Assembly (NCBI GenBank): GCA_038244585.1
Contig: JBBRTI010000006.1
Location: 1 to 34,582, forward strand
Direction of reading: 5' to 3'
DNA from: UBA4664 sp038244585
GTDB taxonomy: Bacteria > Patescibacteriota > Saccharimonadia > UBA4664
Length of the DNA: 34,582 bases
Made by a program: the position numbers and the translations under genes. Below, in pieces: positions 7,564 to 14,716 of this stretch. The stretch's first letter is position 1, and every line of letters begins with the position of its first letter. The notes under the pieces were generated by a model, which was given only the letters and a program-made list of their open reading frames with translations, did no database searches and had not been told where the DNA came from.

Positions 7564-8618
7564 GCGGCGGCCTGCTCCAATTTTAGGCGCAGATCTTCGG
7601 CGCGCAGAGCCTCGATAATGCCGCCGATATCACCGGTCATGAAGGCCGGAAGACCGTGGCGGGTGAAGCCGATACGGTGATCGGTGACGCGGTCCTGAGG
7701 GAAGTTATAGGTGCGGATTTTTTCGCTGCGGTCTCCCGTACCGATTTGGCTGAGGCGAGCATCGCGTCCGGTTTTTTCTTCCTCTTCCAGTTTGGCGGCC
7801 AGTAGGCGTGAACGCAGCACGCCCATAGCTTTTACCTTGTTCTTAAGCTGGCTCTTCTCATCCTGGCAGGTAACAACCAGCCCGGAAGGGAGGTGAGTGA
7901 TGCGGACGGCGGAGTCCGTGGTGTTGACCGACTGGCCGCCATTGCCGCCGGAGCGGTAAACGTCGATGCGCAGGTCCTGGGCGCGAATTTCCAGGTCGTG
8001 TTCTTCGGCCTCCGGAAGTACGGCTACCGTAACGGTAGAGGTATGGATCCGGCCGCCGGATTCAGTTTCGGGAACTCGTTGGACGCGGTGTACACCCGAT
8101 TCATACTTTAGCGAACCGAAAACATTGTCGCCCTTGACCGTAAAAATTATTTCCTTGTAGCCGCCGACGTCCGATGGGCTTTCACTGATAAGTTCGATAC
8201 GCCAATGGTTGACTTCGCAAAAACGCGCATACATTCGGTAAAGTTCGCCCGCGAACAGGCTGGCTTCGTCGCCGCCGGCTCCGGCCCGGATTTCCACGAT
8301 GGCGTTCTTGGCGTCGGCCGGGTCCGTCGGTACCAGGGCCAGGCGTAGTTCGTCGTCGGTTTGTACCAGGGCGGCCTCCAGATCAGGAATTTCGGCTTCA
8401 GCAATCTCGCGCATCTCGGGGTCCGCCATGAGCAGTTGTGCTCCCTCAAGCTCCTCGCTTAGCTTGCTGCGGCGGTCGTAGAGTTCAACCAGCGGCGTCA
8501 ATTCGCTTTGCCGCTTGGCGAGCACCACCATTTGTTGCGTACCAAAAAGGCTCGCGTCGGTCATTTGTTCCGCGATGGCTTGGTATTCTTCTCTAATTTT
8601 CTCTTCGCTCGGATCCAT
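7560..8618 (-). CDS. prfA: Peptide chain release factor 1
   Basis: The 352-aa protein is a class I release factor. It has the codon-recognition tripeptide PET at residues 183-185 (the PxT position that marks RF1, reading UAA/UAG) inside HRVQRVPETES, and the peptidyl-hydrolysis motif GGQ at 227-229 (SGGNGGQSVN). Length is normal for RF1. Because several genes here end in TGA, a separate RF2 must exist elsewhere. prmC, which methylates this GGQ, follows with a 4-bp overlap. The ATG at 8618 lies 7 nt after a -10 hexamer and has no Shine-Dalgarno, so the transcript should be leaderless. Confidence 0.96.
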   Translation of the reverse strand: MDPSEEKIREEYQAIAEQMTDASLFGTQQMVVLAKRQSELTPLVELYDRRSKLSEELEGAQLLMADPEMREIAEAEIPDLEAALVQTDDELRLALVPTDPADAKNAIVEIRAGAGGDEASLFAGELYRMYARFCEVNHWRIELISESPSDVGGYKEIIFTVKGDNVFGSLKYESGVHRVQRVPETESGGRIHTSTVTVAVLPEAEEHDLEIRAQDLRIDVYRSGGNGGQSVNTTDSAVRITHLPSGLVVTCQDEKSQLKNKVKAMGVLRSRLLAAKLEEEEKTGRDARLSQIGTGDRSEKIRTYNFPQDRVTDHRIGFTRHGLPAFMTGDIGGIIEALRAEDLRLKLEQAAA

Positions 8619-8625
8619 GTCTTTT

Positions 8626-8654
8626 ATCCTACTGTTTGTGGCGTGCGATTACAA
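8626..8654 (-). promoter_or_regulatory. Promoter of prfA-prmC overlapping the rpmE terminator
   Basis: On the minus strand TTGTAA (8649-8654), a 17-bp spacer and TAGGAT (8626-8631) precede the prfA ATG by 7 nt. The -35 hexamer lies within the last bases of the rpmE terminator U-tract. Confidence 0.55.
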
Positions 8655-8690
8655 AAAGAGCGGCCCGTTAAAGGGACACGCTCTTTTTGT
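8651..8690 (-). terminator. Intrinsic terminator of rpmE
   Basis: A perfect 12-bp stem (8651-8662 with 8679-8690) contains an inner CCC/GGG pairing and yields a CUCUUUUUGU tail on the minus strand, 11 bp downstream of the rpmE stop. Confidence 0.85.
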
Positions 8691-8701
8691 GGTGAAGATG
8701 G

Positions 8702-9022
8702 CTAGGCCTCAGACTTGGCTGCGCTGCTCTCGACGGTTTCGCTCTGGAGTTCATCTTGAATCTCAGCGAGCTTGGCATCCTTCTGGTTGACGGCGGCGGC
8801 ACGAATCTCAGCGGCCTTGGTTCCGGCAGCCTTACGGGCTTTGAAGCGGTCAACCCGTCCGGCGGTATCGAGAAGCTTCTGCTTACCCGTGTAGAACGGG
8901 TGGCAGTTTGAGCAAATTTCTACGTCAATAGTTTTCACCGTGGTGTGCAGGGTGAACTTGGTGTCGCAGCCGTTACAGTGGACGGCGGTTTCGAATACTT
9001 CGGGGTGAATTGCTTGCTTCAT
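8702..9022 (-). CDS. rpmE: Ribosomal protein bL31, zinc-binding form with C-terminal extension
   Basis: The 106-aa protein starts MKQAIHPEV and carries the zinc-ribbon cysteines C16, C19, C37 and C40 (CNGC and CSNC), the C+ form of bL31, followed by the conserved HPFYTGKQK. bL31 sits at the subunit interface of the ribosome. Compared with the usual 65-75 residues it has an Ala/Lys/Glu-rich tail of about 35 residues that looks helical and disordered; such tails are seen in some Actinobacteria and CPR. It has its own promoter and terminator and is not part of the prfA unit. Confidence 0.94.
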   Translation of the reverse strand: MKQAIHPEVFETAVHCNGCDTKFTLHTTVKTIDVEICSNCHPFYTGKQKLLDTAGRVDRFKARKAAGTKAAEIRAAAVNQKDAKLAEIQDELQSETVESSAAKSEA

Positions 9023-9031
9023 AACTGTATG

Positions 9032-9060
9032 AGCATACCTCAGGTAGTGAGTGAGGTCAA
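9032..9060 (-). promoter_or_regulatory. Promoter of rpmE (leaderless type)
   Basis: On the minus strand TTGACC (9055-9060), exactly 17 bp, then TATGCT (9032-9037). Nine nt separate it from the rpmE ATG, so the leader would be 0-3 nt. Confidence 0.7.
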
Positions 9061-9314
9061 CCCTTGGCTATGTGGGATACAAAGCTAGATAATTGTAGGT
9101 TTGGGTTATGGTTATGTTTGCAACGAGTCCCTAGGGGTCATCGTCTTATTTTGAATGTTCTATTTTATAGAAGTTGCTACTGAATTCCCCCTCAAAGTTA
9201 TACACAATTTATATAAAGTAGAAGATACAATAATAAACCAACGGCCTCGGCCAGCGAGTCCGCGAATAATCTAATGGTTTACGATGTCTCGTATGACAAT
9301 TAACAATGAATATT
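9061..9314. other. AT-rich stretch without a gene; one perfect DnaA-box match
   Basis: No reading frame with coding character is seen here. The stretch is clearly more AT-rich than its surroundings, and TTATACACA (9198-9206) matches the DnaA-box consensus TTATNCACA exactly, next to a run of A/T (about 9150-9240). A single box is not evidence for an origin. No tRNA cloverleaf was recognised. Confidence 0.4.
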
Positions 9315-9362
9315 TGTGCTCAACCTAAAACTTGAATGATTTCAAATCTTGGGTTGAGGACA
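9315..9362. repeat. 48-bp near-perfect palindrome / long hairpin
   Basis: TGT and CTCAACCTAA on the left pair with TTGGGTTGAG and ACA on the right (one G/G mismatch, one wobble), and an inner TTGAA/TTCAA stem (9332-9336 with 9341-9345) closes a 4-nt loop. It has no U-tract, so it is not a simple terminator. It could be the core of a small RNA, a processing site or a protein-binding palindrome. Confidence 0.6.
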
Positions 9363-9382
9363 GAGTAGAGATTTTAGCTCAG

Positions 9383-9422
9383 CGTGGTGTGTGACCTTTC
9401 GGTTGGAAGGTCACACACCACG
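9383..9422 (-). terminator. Strong hairpin terminator of the orphan 122-aa gene
   Basis: A perfect 16-bp stem (9383-9398 with 9407-9422, 8-nt loop) lies 9 bp beyond the stop of the minus-strand gene, with an outer AGCTCA/TGAGCT pairing (9376-9381 with 9427-9432). The U-tract is poor, so it may act mainly as a 3' stabiliser. Confidence 0.7.
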
Positions 9423-9431
9423 CGTTTGAGC

Positions 9432-9800
9432 TTAGCGCTCGCAGTCGTACTCGAGCAGGTTGTCGATGCCGTTGCAGCACAGACAACCCGGAACATGGAA
9501 AATTCTGACCTTGGGCCAGCGACGCCTTGCGGCCTCCGTAAGGGCGTCAAACTCGCCACCATAGGTGTCAGCGTGAACGTCAGCGGCGTACCACCAGTTG
9601 TGCATGTCGAGCAGTTGCTCGTTGCTGAGCGGCTCGAAGTGCGTCTTCATAATCGCGTGGCCGTCGTGGCCGTCGTGGCCGAGGACGATCATGGAGACTA
9701 TGCCGTTGTCGAGGAGCTGAATTAGGTCGAGCAGCTTGTTGGCGTACTCGTCAATCAGAAAGCCCTTGTCGTTCAGGCTCTGGACGGTTTTGGCGGTCAT
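9432..9800 (-). CDS. Orphan 122-aa protein of unknown function
   Basis: I do not recognise this protein. The best start is ATG 9800 (MTAKTVQSLNDK), because GAGAGGAT lies at Shine-Dalgarno distance; an upstream in-frame start at 9854 adds 18 residues with no such signal. The product is soluble and acidic, with a repeated HDGHDGH segment (encoded by a 9-bp tandem repeat around 9656-9682) and a C-terminal CLCC pair (PGCLCCNG), both potential metal ligands. It stands alone between a canonical promoter (9881-9909) and a 16-bp hairpin, in an AT-rich spacer between ribosomal protein genes, which suggests a self-contained, perhaps acquired, unit. Confidence 0.7.
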   Translation of the reverse strand: MTAKTVQSLNDKGFLIDEYANKLLDLIQLLDNGIVSMIVLGHDGHDGHAIMKTHFEPLSNEQLLDMHNWWYAADVHADTYGGEFDALTEAARRRWPKVRIFHVPGCLCCNGIDNLLEYDCER

Positions 9801-9880
9801 TGAAGATCCTCTCGGTAGGCTAATTAGTCTCTCTACTCTGTCAAGGGGTCTCAAAGAAGGGTTCCCTGAAACATGGAAAG

Positions 9881-9909
9881 ATTATATCATAATAGAGCTT
9901 GTTAGTCAA
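9881..9909 (-). promoter_or_regulatory. Near-consensus sigma-70 promoter of the orphan gene
   Basis: On the minus strand TTGACT (9904-9909), 17 bp, TATAAT (9881-9886): the best promoter match in the window. The start point would be near 9875, giving a leader of about 75 nt before ATG 9800. Confidence 0.8.
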
Positions 9910-9974
9910 TATCATTGCTGACCAGAATGAGTGATGTGTTTCTTGATGGTTTATGAGAACAACCTTCTTAATCA

Positions 9975-10003
9975 TTGGCAAATCCCGCTCAACCTGTTAA
10001 AGT
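9975..10003 (+). promoter_or_regulatory. Promoter of the rpsB-tsf operon
   Basis: TTGGCA (9975-9980), exactly 17 bp, then TAAAGT (9998-10003). The start point is expected near 10010. Confidence 0.65.
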
Positions 10004-10009
10004 ACTGGG

Positions 10010-10085
10010 GTTATCAATGAATGAAACAGCACAGCCGTAATCCTCCCGCTCGGGTGGCTGATGCAAAGCGAAAGGAACTGTTACT
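10010..10085 (+). promoter_or_regulatory. rpsB leader with hairpin and a 7-codon upstream ORF
   Basis: The 5' leader of about 75 nt contains a CCTCCC/GGGTGG hairpin (10042-10047 with 10052-10057, one T/T mismatch) and a possible short ORF ATG 10018 to TAA (MNETAQP). A clear AAAGGAA (10071-10077) precedes the rpsB ATG. S2 leaders are autoregulatory in several bacteria; here that is only a possibility. Confidence 0.4.
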
Positions 10086-10805
10086 ATGGCAGACGTCAGT
10101 CTGAAAGAATTATTGGAGTCGGGTGCGCATTTTGGCCACCAGACCCGTCGTTGGAACCCCAAGATGAAACCGTTTATCTTTGGAGCTCGTGGCGGAGTCC
10201 ACATTCTGGACCTCACCCAGACGGCCCCGCACCTTAAAACGGCCGCCGATTTTGCTACCAGCGTCACCAGCCGCGGCGGCAAAGTGCTGTTCGTCGGCAC
10301 CAAGCGCCAAGCTGCCGACATTGTCAAAGAAGAAGCTCTGGCTGCCGGTATGCCTTACGTCAGTGTCCGCTGGCTCGGCGGCATGCTAACCAATTTCCGT
10401 ACCATCAAGCAGCAGATCAGCCGTCTCAAGAAGCTGGATGCCGGCCTTGAAAGCGGTGATTTTCTGACCAAGTACAACAAGAAGGAAATCCTCGACTTCA
10501 CCAACGAAGCTGCCGCCCTAGAGCGTATTTTCGGTGGTATCAAGCACATGGACCAACTCCCCGGCGCCGTCTTTGTTATCGACACCCCCAAGGAAGAATT
10601 GGCGATTGCCGAAGCCCGCAAGCTGGGCATCCCAATCATTGCCTTTGCCGATACCAACTCCAACCCGGATTTGATCGACTACATCATCCCCGCCAACGAC
10701 GACGCCATCAAGGCAGTTAAAATCATTACGCACCACATTGCGCAGGCCGCCGCTGAAGGCGCCAAGGCGTACGCATCCAAGGCCGCCGACGAAGCAGTCG
10801 CTTAA
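10086..10805 (+). CDS. rpsB: 30S ribosomal protein uS2
   Basis: The 239-aa protein carries uS2 signatures: the N-terminal LKELLESGAHFGHQTRRWNPKM segment, the FVGTKRQA stretch, WLGGMLTNF and the C-terminal GIPIIAFADTNSNPDLIDY block. It binds late to the 30S subunit between head and body. AAAGGAA precedes the ATG. It leads an operon with tsf 15 bp downstream, the conserved bacterial arrangement, and the leader contains a hairpin that might mediate feedback control. The C-terminus is Ala/Glu-rich and slightly extended. Confidence 0.97.
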   Translation: MADVSLKELLESGAHFGHQTRRWNPKMKPFIFGARGGVHILDLTQTAPHLKTAADFATSVTSRGGKVLFVGTKRQAADIVKEEALAAGMPYVSVRWLGGMLTNFRTIKQQISRLKKLDAGLESGDFLTKYNKKEILDFTNEAAALERIFGGIKHMDQLPGAVFVIDTPKEELAIAEARKLGIPIIAFADTNSNPDLIDYIIPANDDAIKAVKIITHHIAQAAAEGAKAYASKAADEAVA

Positions 10806-10820
10806 CAAGGAAAAATCTTC

Positions 10821-11408
10821 ATGGCTCACACGATCCAAGATATCAAGAAACTGCGCGACATGACCGGTGCCGGCATGATGAAGGCCAAAGAAGCCCTCGA
10901 GAACTCTGGCGGCGACATGGACAAGGCCGTGGTCTATCTGCGCGAAAAAGGCGATGCCTCAGCCTCCAAGAAGAGCGAGCGTGAAGCCCGCGCCGGTCTC
11001 ATTGAGGCCTACGTCCACGGCGGACGCATTGCTACCATGGTCGAAATCAACTGCGAGACCGACTTTGTGGCCATGACCGATGACTTCAAGGGCTTTGCCC
11101 GCGACATCGCCATGCACGTCGCTGCGGCCAACCCGGAGTATCTGGGTCCTGAGAGCGTACCGGCGGAAATCGTCGAGCGTGAGCGGGCCATCTACGCCAA
11201 GGAAGTCACCGGCAAGCCGGCCGAAATCCAGGACAAGATCATCGATGGTAAACTGGCTAAGTTCTACGAGAGCTTTACCCTCACCAAGCAGCCGTTCATC
11301 AAGGACCCCGACGTCACCATAGAAAAGCTCACCAAAGAACTCATCGTCAAGTTGGGCGAGAATATCGTCATTCGCCGTTACGTGCGCTATGAACTCGGCC
11401 AGCTCTAG
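10821..11408 (+). CDS. tsf: Translation elongation factor Ts (short form)
   Basis: The 195-aa protein is EF-Ts, the nucleotide exchange factor of EF-Tu. The N-terminal UBA-like domain (IKKLRDMTGAGMMKAKEAL) is followed by the TDFVAMTDDF motif, which inserts near the Mg site of EF-Tu, and one core subdomain. At 195 residues it is much shorter than the E. coli protein (about 283) and resembles the short Thermus-type form, which lacks half of the core and the coiled-coil. AAGGAAAA precedes the ATG. It is cotranscribed with rpsB. Confidence 0.96.
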   Translation: MAHTIQDIKKLRDMTGAGMMKAKEALENSGGDMDKAVVYLREKGDASASKKSEREARAGLIEAYVHGGRIATMVEINCETDFVAMTDDFKGFARDIAMHVAAANPEYLGPESVPAEIVERERAIYAKEVTGKPAEIQDKIIDGKLAKFYESFTLTKQPFIKDPDVTIEKLTKELIVKLGENIVIRRYVRYELGQL

Positions 11409-11501
11409 GAAATCGTCAAAATAGCCAACTACACACTGCCAGACTGGGTGTAGAGTATATATAAACCCTTATCAACGCCAAAAAACGGAGAACATGAGCA
11501 T

Positions 11502-12062
11502 ATGATCCGACCCATTGTCGACAGCGCACAGCCAAAGATGGACAAAGCCATCGACCATTTGGTCGAAGAACTTAAATCGATTCGGACCGGCCGGGCCTCA
11601 GGCGCCCTCGTAGAGAACCTGATTGTCGATTATTACGGCACACCGCAACCGCTCAAGGCCATCGCCTCCATCAACACGCCCGACGCCCGTTCCATCGCCA
11701 TTACTCCTTGGGACAAAGGGGCTATGATCTCCATCGAGAAGGCGATTCAGGAATCTCCGACGCTCGGCCTGAACCCGATGAACGACGGCATCGTCATCCG
11801 TTTGTCCATTCCGGCACTGACCGAAGAGCGCCGCCGCGAGATTGCCAAGAGCCTAGGATCCAAGATTGAAGACTGCCGCATCACCCTGCGTAACGTCCGC
11901 CATGACGTTCTTAAAGACGTCCAGCGACTGGAAAAAGACAAGCTGGCAACCCTGGACGACGTTAAATTCGCCGAGGCTGAATTGAACAAAAAGATTGATG
12001 CCTGCCAGAAGCGCATCGATGAGATTGAAGTTGCCAAGACTAAAGAAATCATGGAAGTCTAA
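11502..12062 (+). CDS. frr: Ribosome recycling factor
   Basis: The 186-aa protein is RRF, which with EF-G splits post-termination ribosomes. Visible family features are the SIRTGRAS segment near residue 27, the hinge and beta domain with IAITPWDKG and LGLNPMNDGIVIRLSIPALTEERR, and the long C-terminal helices. GGAG at 11487-11490 lies rather far (11 nt) from the ATG at 11502. A nearer ATG at 11494 opens a 3-codon mini-ORF whose TGA overlaps the frr start (ATATGA), which may couple initiation. The 93-bp gap after tsf contains a CTACAC/GTGTAG hairpin and a TATATATAA stretch that could be an internal promoter. Confidence 0.96.
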   Translation: MIRPIVDSAQPKMDKAIDHLVEELKSIRTGRASGALVENLIVDYYGTPQPLKAIASINTPDARSIAITPWDKGAMISIEKAIQESPTLGLNPMNDGIVIRLSIPALTEERRREIAKSLGSKIEDCRITLRNVRHDVLKDVQRLEKDKLATLDDVKFAEAELNKKIDACQKRIDEIEVAKTKEIMEV

Positions 12063-12092
12063 GCCACGAAATCGTCACCGGACAACCAGGTT

Positions 12093-12767
12093 GTGCCTCA
12101 GCATTTAGGGATCATCCCTGACGGTAACCGCCGTTGGGCCAAACTGCATGGGAAGATGAGTATTAGCGGACATCGGCAGGGGCTCGATGTGGCAAAGAGC
12201 ATAGCCATGGCGGCCTTTGATCGTGGCGTCACAACCTTCACTATGTTCGCTTTCTCGACCGAGAATTGGAGCCGCGCCGAAGAGGAAGTGGGATATCTCA
12301 TGGAATTGTTCTATGGACTTGCCACCTCAGAGATTAATGAATTGACCGACAAGAACGTGCGTTTTAGATTTATCGGCTCGCGCCAACGTCTATCGACCAA
12401 GCTTGTAGCGGCATTGGATGCCGCCGAAAAGGACACAGCATTAAATACAGGCGGGACTCTGGCTCTCTGTCTTAATTACGGCGGGGAACAGGAAATTGCC
12501 GACGCCGTGACCGAACTTATAGCTGCCGGGCACACCGGGGAAGTAACCCCGGCCGATATCCAGGCCCACCTTTACGCCCCAGAAATTCCGCCAGTTGACC
12601 TGATTATCCGGACCTCGGGCGAACACCGCACCAGCGGCTTTATGCTCTGGCGGGCGGCGTACGCGGAGTTTTATTTTACGACCAAACACTGGCCGGAATT
12701 CACCGAGTCGGATCTTAATCACGCGCTGTCCGACTATGCCTTGCGCCAACGCCGATTCGGCGGTTAA
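12093..12767 (+). CDS. uppS: Isoprenyl (undecaprenyl) diphosphate synthase
   Basis: The 224-aa protein is a cis-prenyltransferase that makes the C55 lipid carrier for wall synthesis. It has the IIPDGNRRWAK motif (catalytic Asp) at the N-terminus, FSTENWSRAEEEV, LNYGGEQEI and the C-terminal DLIIRTSGEHRTSGFMLWRAAYAEFYF block. The start is GTG at 12093, the first start codon after the frr stop 30 bp upstream; no clear Shine-Dalgarno is seen. The product length is slightly below the 250 residues typical of the family because the C-terminal tail is short. Its neighbours rseP and the Mre/PBP2 operon are consistent with envelope synthesis. Confidence 0.95.
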   Translation: MPQHLGIIPDGNRRWAKLHGKMSISGHRQGLDVAKSIAMAAFDRGVTTFTMFAFSTENWSRAEEEVGYLMELFYGLATSEINELTDKNVRFRFIGSRQRLSTKLVAALDAAEKDTALNTGGTLALCLNYGGEQEIADAVTELIAAGHTGEVTPADIQAHLYAPEIPPVDLIIRTSGEHRTSGFMLWRAAYAEFYFTTKHWPEFTESDLNHALSDYALRQRRFGG

Positions 12768-12804
12768 AGCGGCGCCGACGATAGCCGTCAGCAGCGTTAT
12801 CGGC

Positions 12805-12810
12805 TAGTAT
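12805..12810 (+). promoter_or_regulatory. Putative -10 of rseP (leaderless type)
   Basis: TAGTAT ends 6 nt before the rseP ATG at 12817 and no Shine-Dalgarno is present. There is no convincing -35, so the call rests on the hexamer and the recurring spacing in this window. Confidence 0.35.
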
Positions 12811-12816
12811 AGGTAC

Positions 12817-13920
12817 ATGCTTACAATCATCGTCATCATCCTTTTGTTCTCGTCTTTAATCCTGTTGCACGAGTACGGTCACTTCGTCGTTGCCCGACGA
12901 AACGGTGTCCACGTGGATGAGTTCGGTTTCGGTTTTCCGCCGAAAGTCTTCGGTCGCGTGTACAAAGGGGTGCTGTACTCTTTCAATCTCCTGCCACTGG
13001 GCGGCTTTGTCCGTCTGAAGGGAGAGGACGCCAACGACATGAGCCAAGGATCGTTTGCCGCCGCAACCTTGGGTATCAAGGCTAAGATTTTGCTGGCCGG
13101 CGTGGGGATGAACCTCCTGACCGCCTTCGTTATTTTTTATGCCCTCTGCATCACCGGTCTTCCTGGCCTTGGCGCCCAGTTCGAGCCGACGTTCCTTAAG
13201 CCCACCTATGCCCAGCCCCGCCAGCTAATCCTTTCCGAGGTCGAAAAGGACAGTCCAGCCGCTAAGGCCGGATTGGGGCGCGGTGATTACGTCCTGAGCT
13301 TTAATGGCAAAGCCATTTCGACGGACGCCCAACTGCACGAGCTGACCACAGCCAATGCGGGACAGGCTGTTAAACTGACCGTCAAACAGGGCGGGACAAC
13401 GCGCGAGGTCACGGCCACGCTCCGTAAGCCGGGATCCAAAGGGGGCTTCCTGGGTGTCGCCTCGCAGCAGGTATATAAGCTGCGCTATGACCCGTTGCAA
13501 GCAGTAGTCGCAGCCGCTTATGTAACGCTGGCCCTTCTCGTTGCAACTATTGTCGGCGTGTTCCAGCTCTTAATGTCGCTGCCAGCGCTCATCTTCGGCC
13601 TGTTCTCGACCAAGATTCCGGCTGCGGCCGAAGCTGCCTCCGGTCCGGTGGGTATAGTCTTCATCCTCAAGAGTATATCGACCTTGGGCTGGTCTTATGT
13701 CCTGTTGTTCATGGGTAACATTTCCGTGGCCCTGGCCGCCTTTAACGCCCTGCCGCTGCCGGCACTGGACGGTGGCAGGCTGTTTGTTTCCGTAATCCAG
13801 AAGGCGACAAAGCGCACCTGGAATCCGGAGACCGAAGCCCGTTACCACGCCATCGGCTTTATCGCCTTAATTGGCCTGATGATTTTAATCTCTGTTTACG
13901 ACGTGAGGAAATACTTTTAG
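12817..13920 (+). CDS. rseP: RseP/RIP-type site-2 zinc metalloprotease (M50)
   Basis: The 367-aa membrane protease cleaves substrates within the bilayer. The zinc motif HEYGH is at residues 18-22 in the first span, followed by the conserved SFNLLPLGGFVRLKGED region. A PDZ domain occupies about 145-220, and the third zinc ligand is Asp318 in LPLPALDGGRLF. There are four apparent membrane spans. In E. coli and relatives these enzymes release sigma factors or clear signal-peptide remnants; the substrate here is unknown. The stop is followed after one base by the GTG of a second intramembrane protease, so two different intramembrane proteases are made together. Confidence 0.94.
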   Translation: MLTIIVIILLFSSLILLHEYGHFVVARRNGVHVDEFGFGFPPKVFGRVYKGVLYSFNLLPLGGFVRLKGEDANDMSQGSFAAATLGIKAKILLAGVGMNLLTAFVIFYALCITGLPGLGAQFEPTFLKPTYAQPRQLILSEVEKDSPAAKAGLGRGDYVLSFNGKAISTDAQLHELTTANAGQAVKLTVKQGGTTREVTATLRKPGSKGGFLGVASQQVYKLRYDPLQAVVAAAYVTLALLVATIVGVFQLLMSLPALIFGLFSTKIPAAAEAASGPVGIVFILKSISTLGWSYVLLFMGNISVALAAFNALPLPALDGGRLFVSVIQKATKRTWNPETEARYHAIGFIALIGLMILISVYDVRKYF

Positions 13921-13921
13921 G

Positions 13922-14650
13922 GTGCCAACTCTGCCGCCGCATTTGAGGGTTCCGTGGGGCATCATCGACGCTCTGGTGGTGTATCTTATGGCCTGGGTCG
14001 GCTCTACGGTTATCCTCGTGGTGTTACTGCGGATTGTCGCGACGCAATTCTCGGCGGCCGCTCAATATTTGCAGTCCTTAGCCGCCGGCGATATCTACGC
14101 CAGCTTCATCCTGACAATCTTTAACGCCATCATTGCCCTTGGGCTGGTGGCCTTTTATTTGCGCCGTCACTCAGTCTCCTGGAGCTCAGTAGGTTGGCGT
14201 AAGTTCAATGTTTTGAAGGCGGCCATGTACCTGCTGGCCATATTCATCTGCTTCATTTTTGCCAGCAAAGTACTACTATGGATTGTTTCTATATTGGTAC
14301 CAGGCTTCAACAGCCAACAGCCTCAGGTCAACGATTTTACCAAGTCTACGCTCTCAAACCCAAGGCTGACACTTATTGCACTGGTGATTATCCCACCGAT
14401 CATTGAGGAGACGGTGTTCCGCGGATTCATCTTTCCAGCTTTCGCCAAAAAGTGGGGAGTGGTGTGGGGTGCAATTCTTTCTAGCGTAATGTTCGGTTTC
14501 GCTCATCTTCAGCAAAACGTCGGGGTTTACACCTTTGTTCTTGGGCTTCTCCTGTGCTTTCTCTACATAAGGCTAAAAAGCATCATTCCAGGCATTATGT
14601 TCCATACGCTCAATAACTATCTGGCATTTATCGCGATTACCGCCAAATAG
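13922..14650 (+). CDS. CPBP family intramembrane glutamic protease
   Basis: The 242-aa protein has several membrane spans and the Abi/CPBP (Rce1-like) motifs: EETVFR with E162-E163, a His in FAHLQ (H195) and a His in MFHTLNN (H228). These form the glutamate-based active site of the family, whose bacterial members include bacteriocin-immunity and signalling proteins. The GTG start lies one base after the rseP stop, with AGGAAA (13904-13909) upstream, so it is coupled to rseP. The substrate is unknown. Confidence 0.88.
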   Translation: MPTLPPHLRVPWGIIDALVVYLMAWVGSTVILVVLLRIVATQFSAAAQYLQSLAAGDIYASFILTIFNAIIALGLVAFYLRRHSVSWSSVGWRKFNVLKAAMYLLAIFICFIFASKVLLWIVSILVPGFNSQQPQVNDFTKSTLSNPRLTLIALVIIPPIIEETVFRGFIFPAFAKKWGVVWGAILSSVMFGFAHLQQNVGVYTFVLGLLLCFLYIRLKSIIPGIMFHTLNNYLAFIAITAK

Positions 14651-14703
14651 CAGTCCGCTGGGTACTGTTGAAAGCCGTGGTAGTGCAAAACCCTCCAGTA
14701 GGC

Positions 14704-14709
14704 TAAAAT
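14704..14709 (+). promoter_or_regulatory. Putative -10 of proS (leaderless type)
   Basis: TAAAAT ends 7 nt before the proS ATG at 14717, and the intervening bases hold no Shine-Dalgarno sequence. No convincing -35 hexamer is seen. Confidence 0.45.
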
Positions 14710-14716
14710 ACGACTC

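Noticed and set aside
9061..9314. Chromosome replication origin
   Set aside because: Only one DnaA box match and no dnaA or dnaN nearby.
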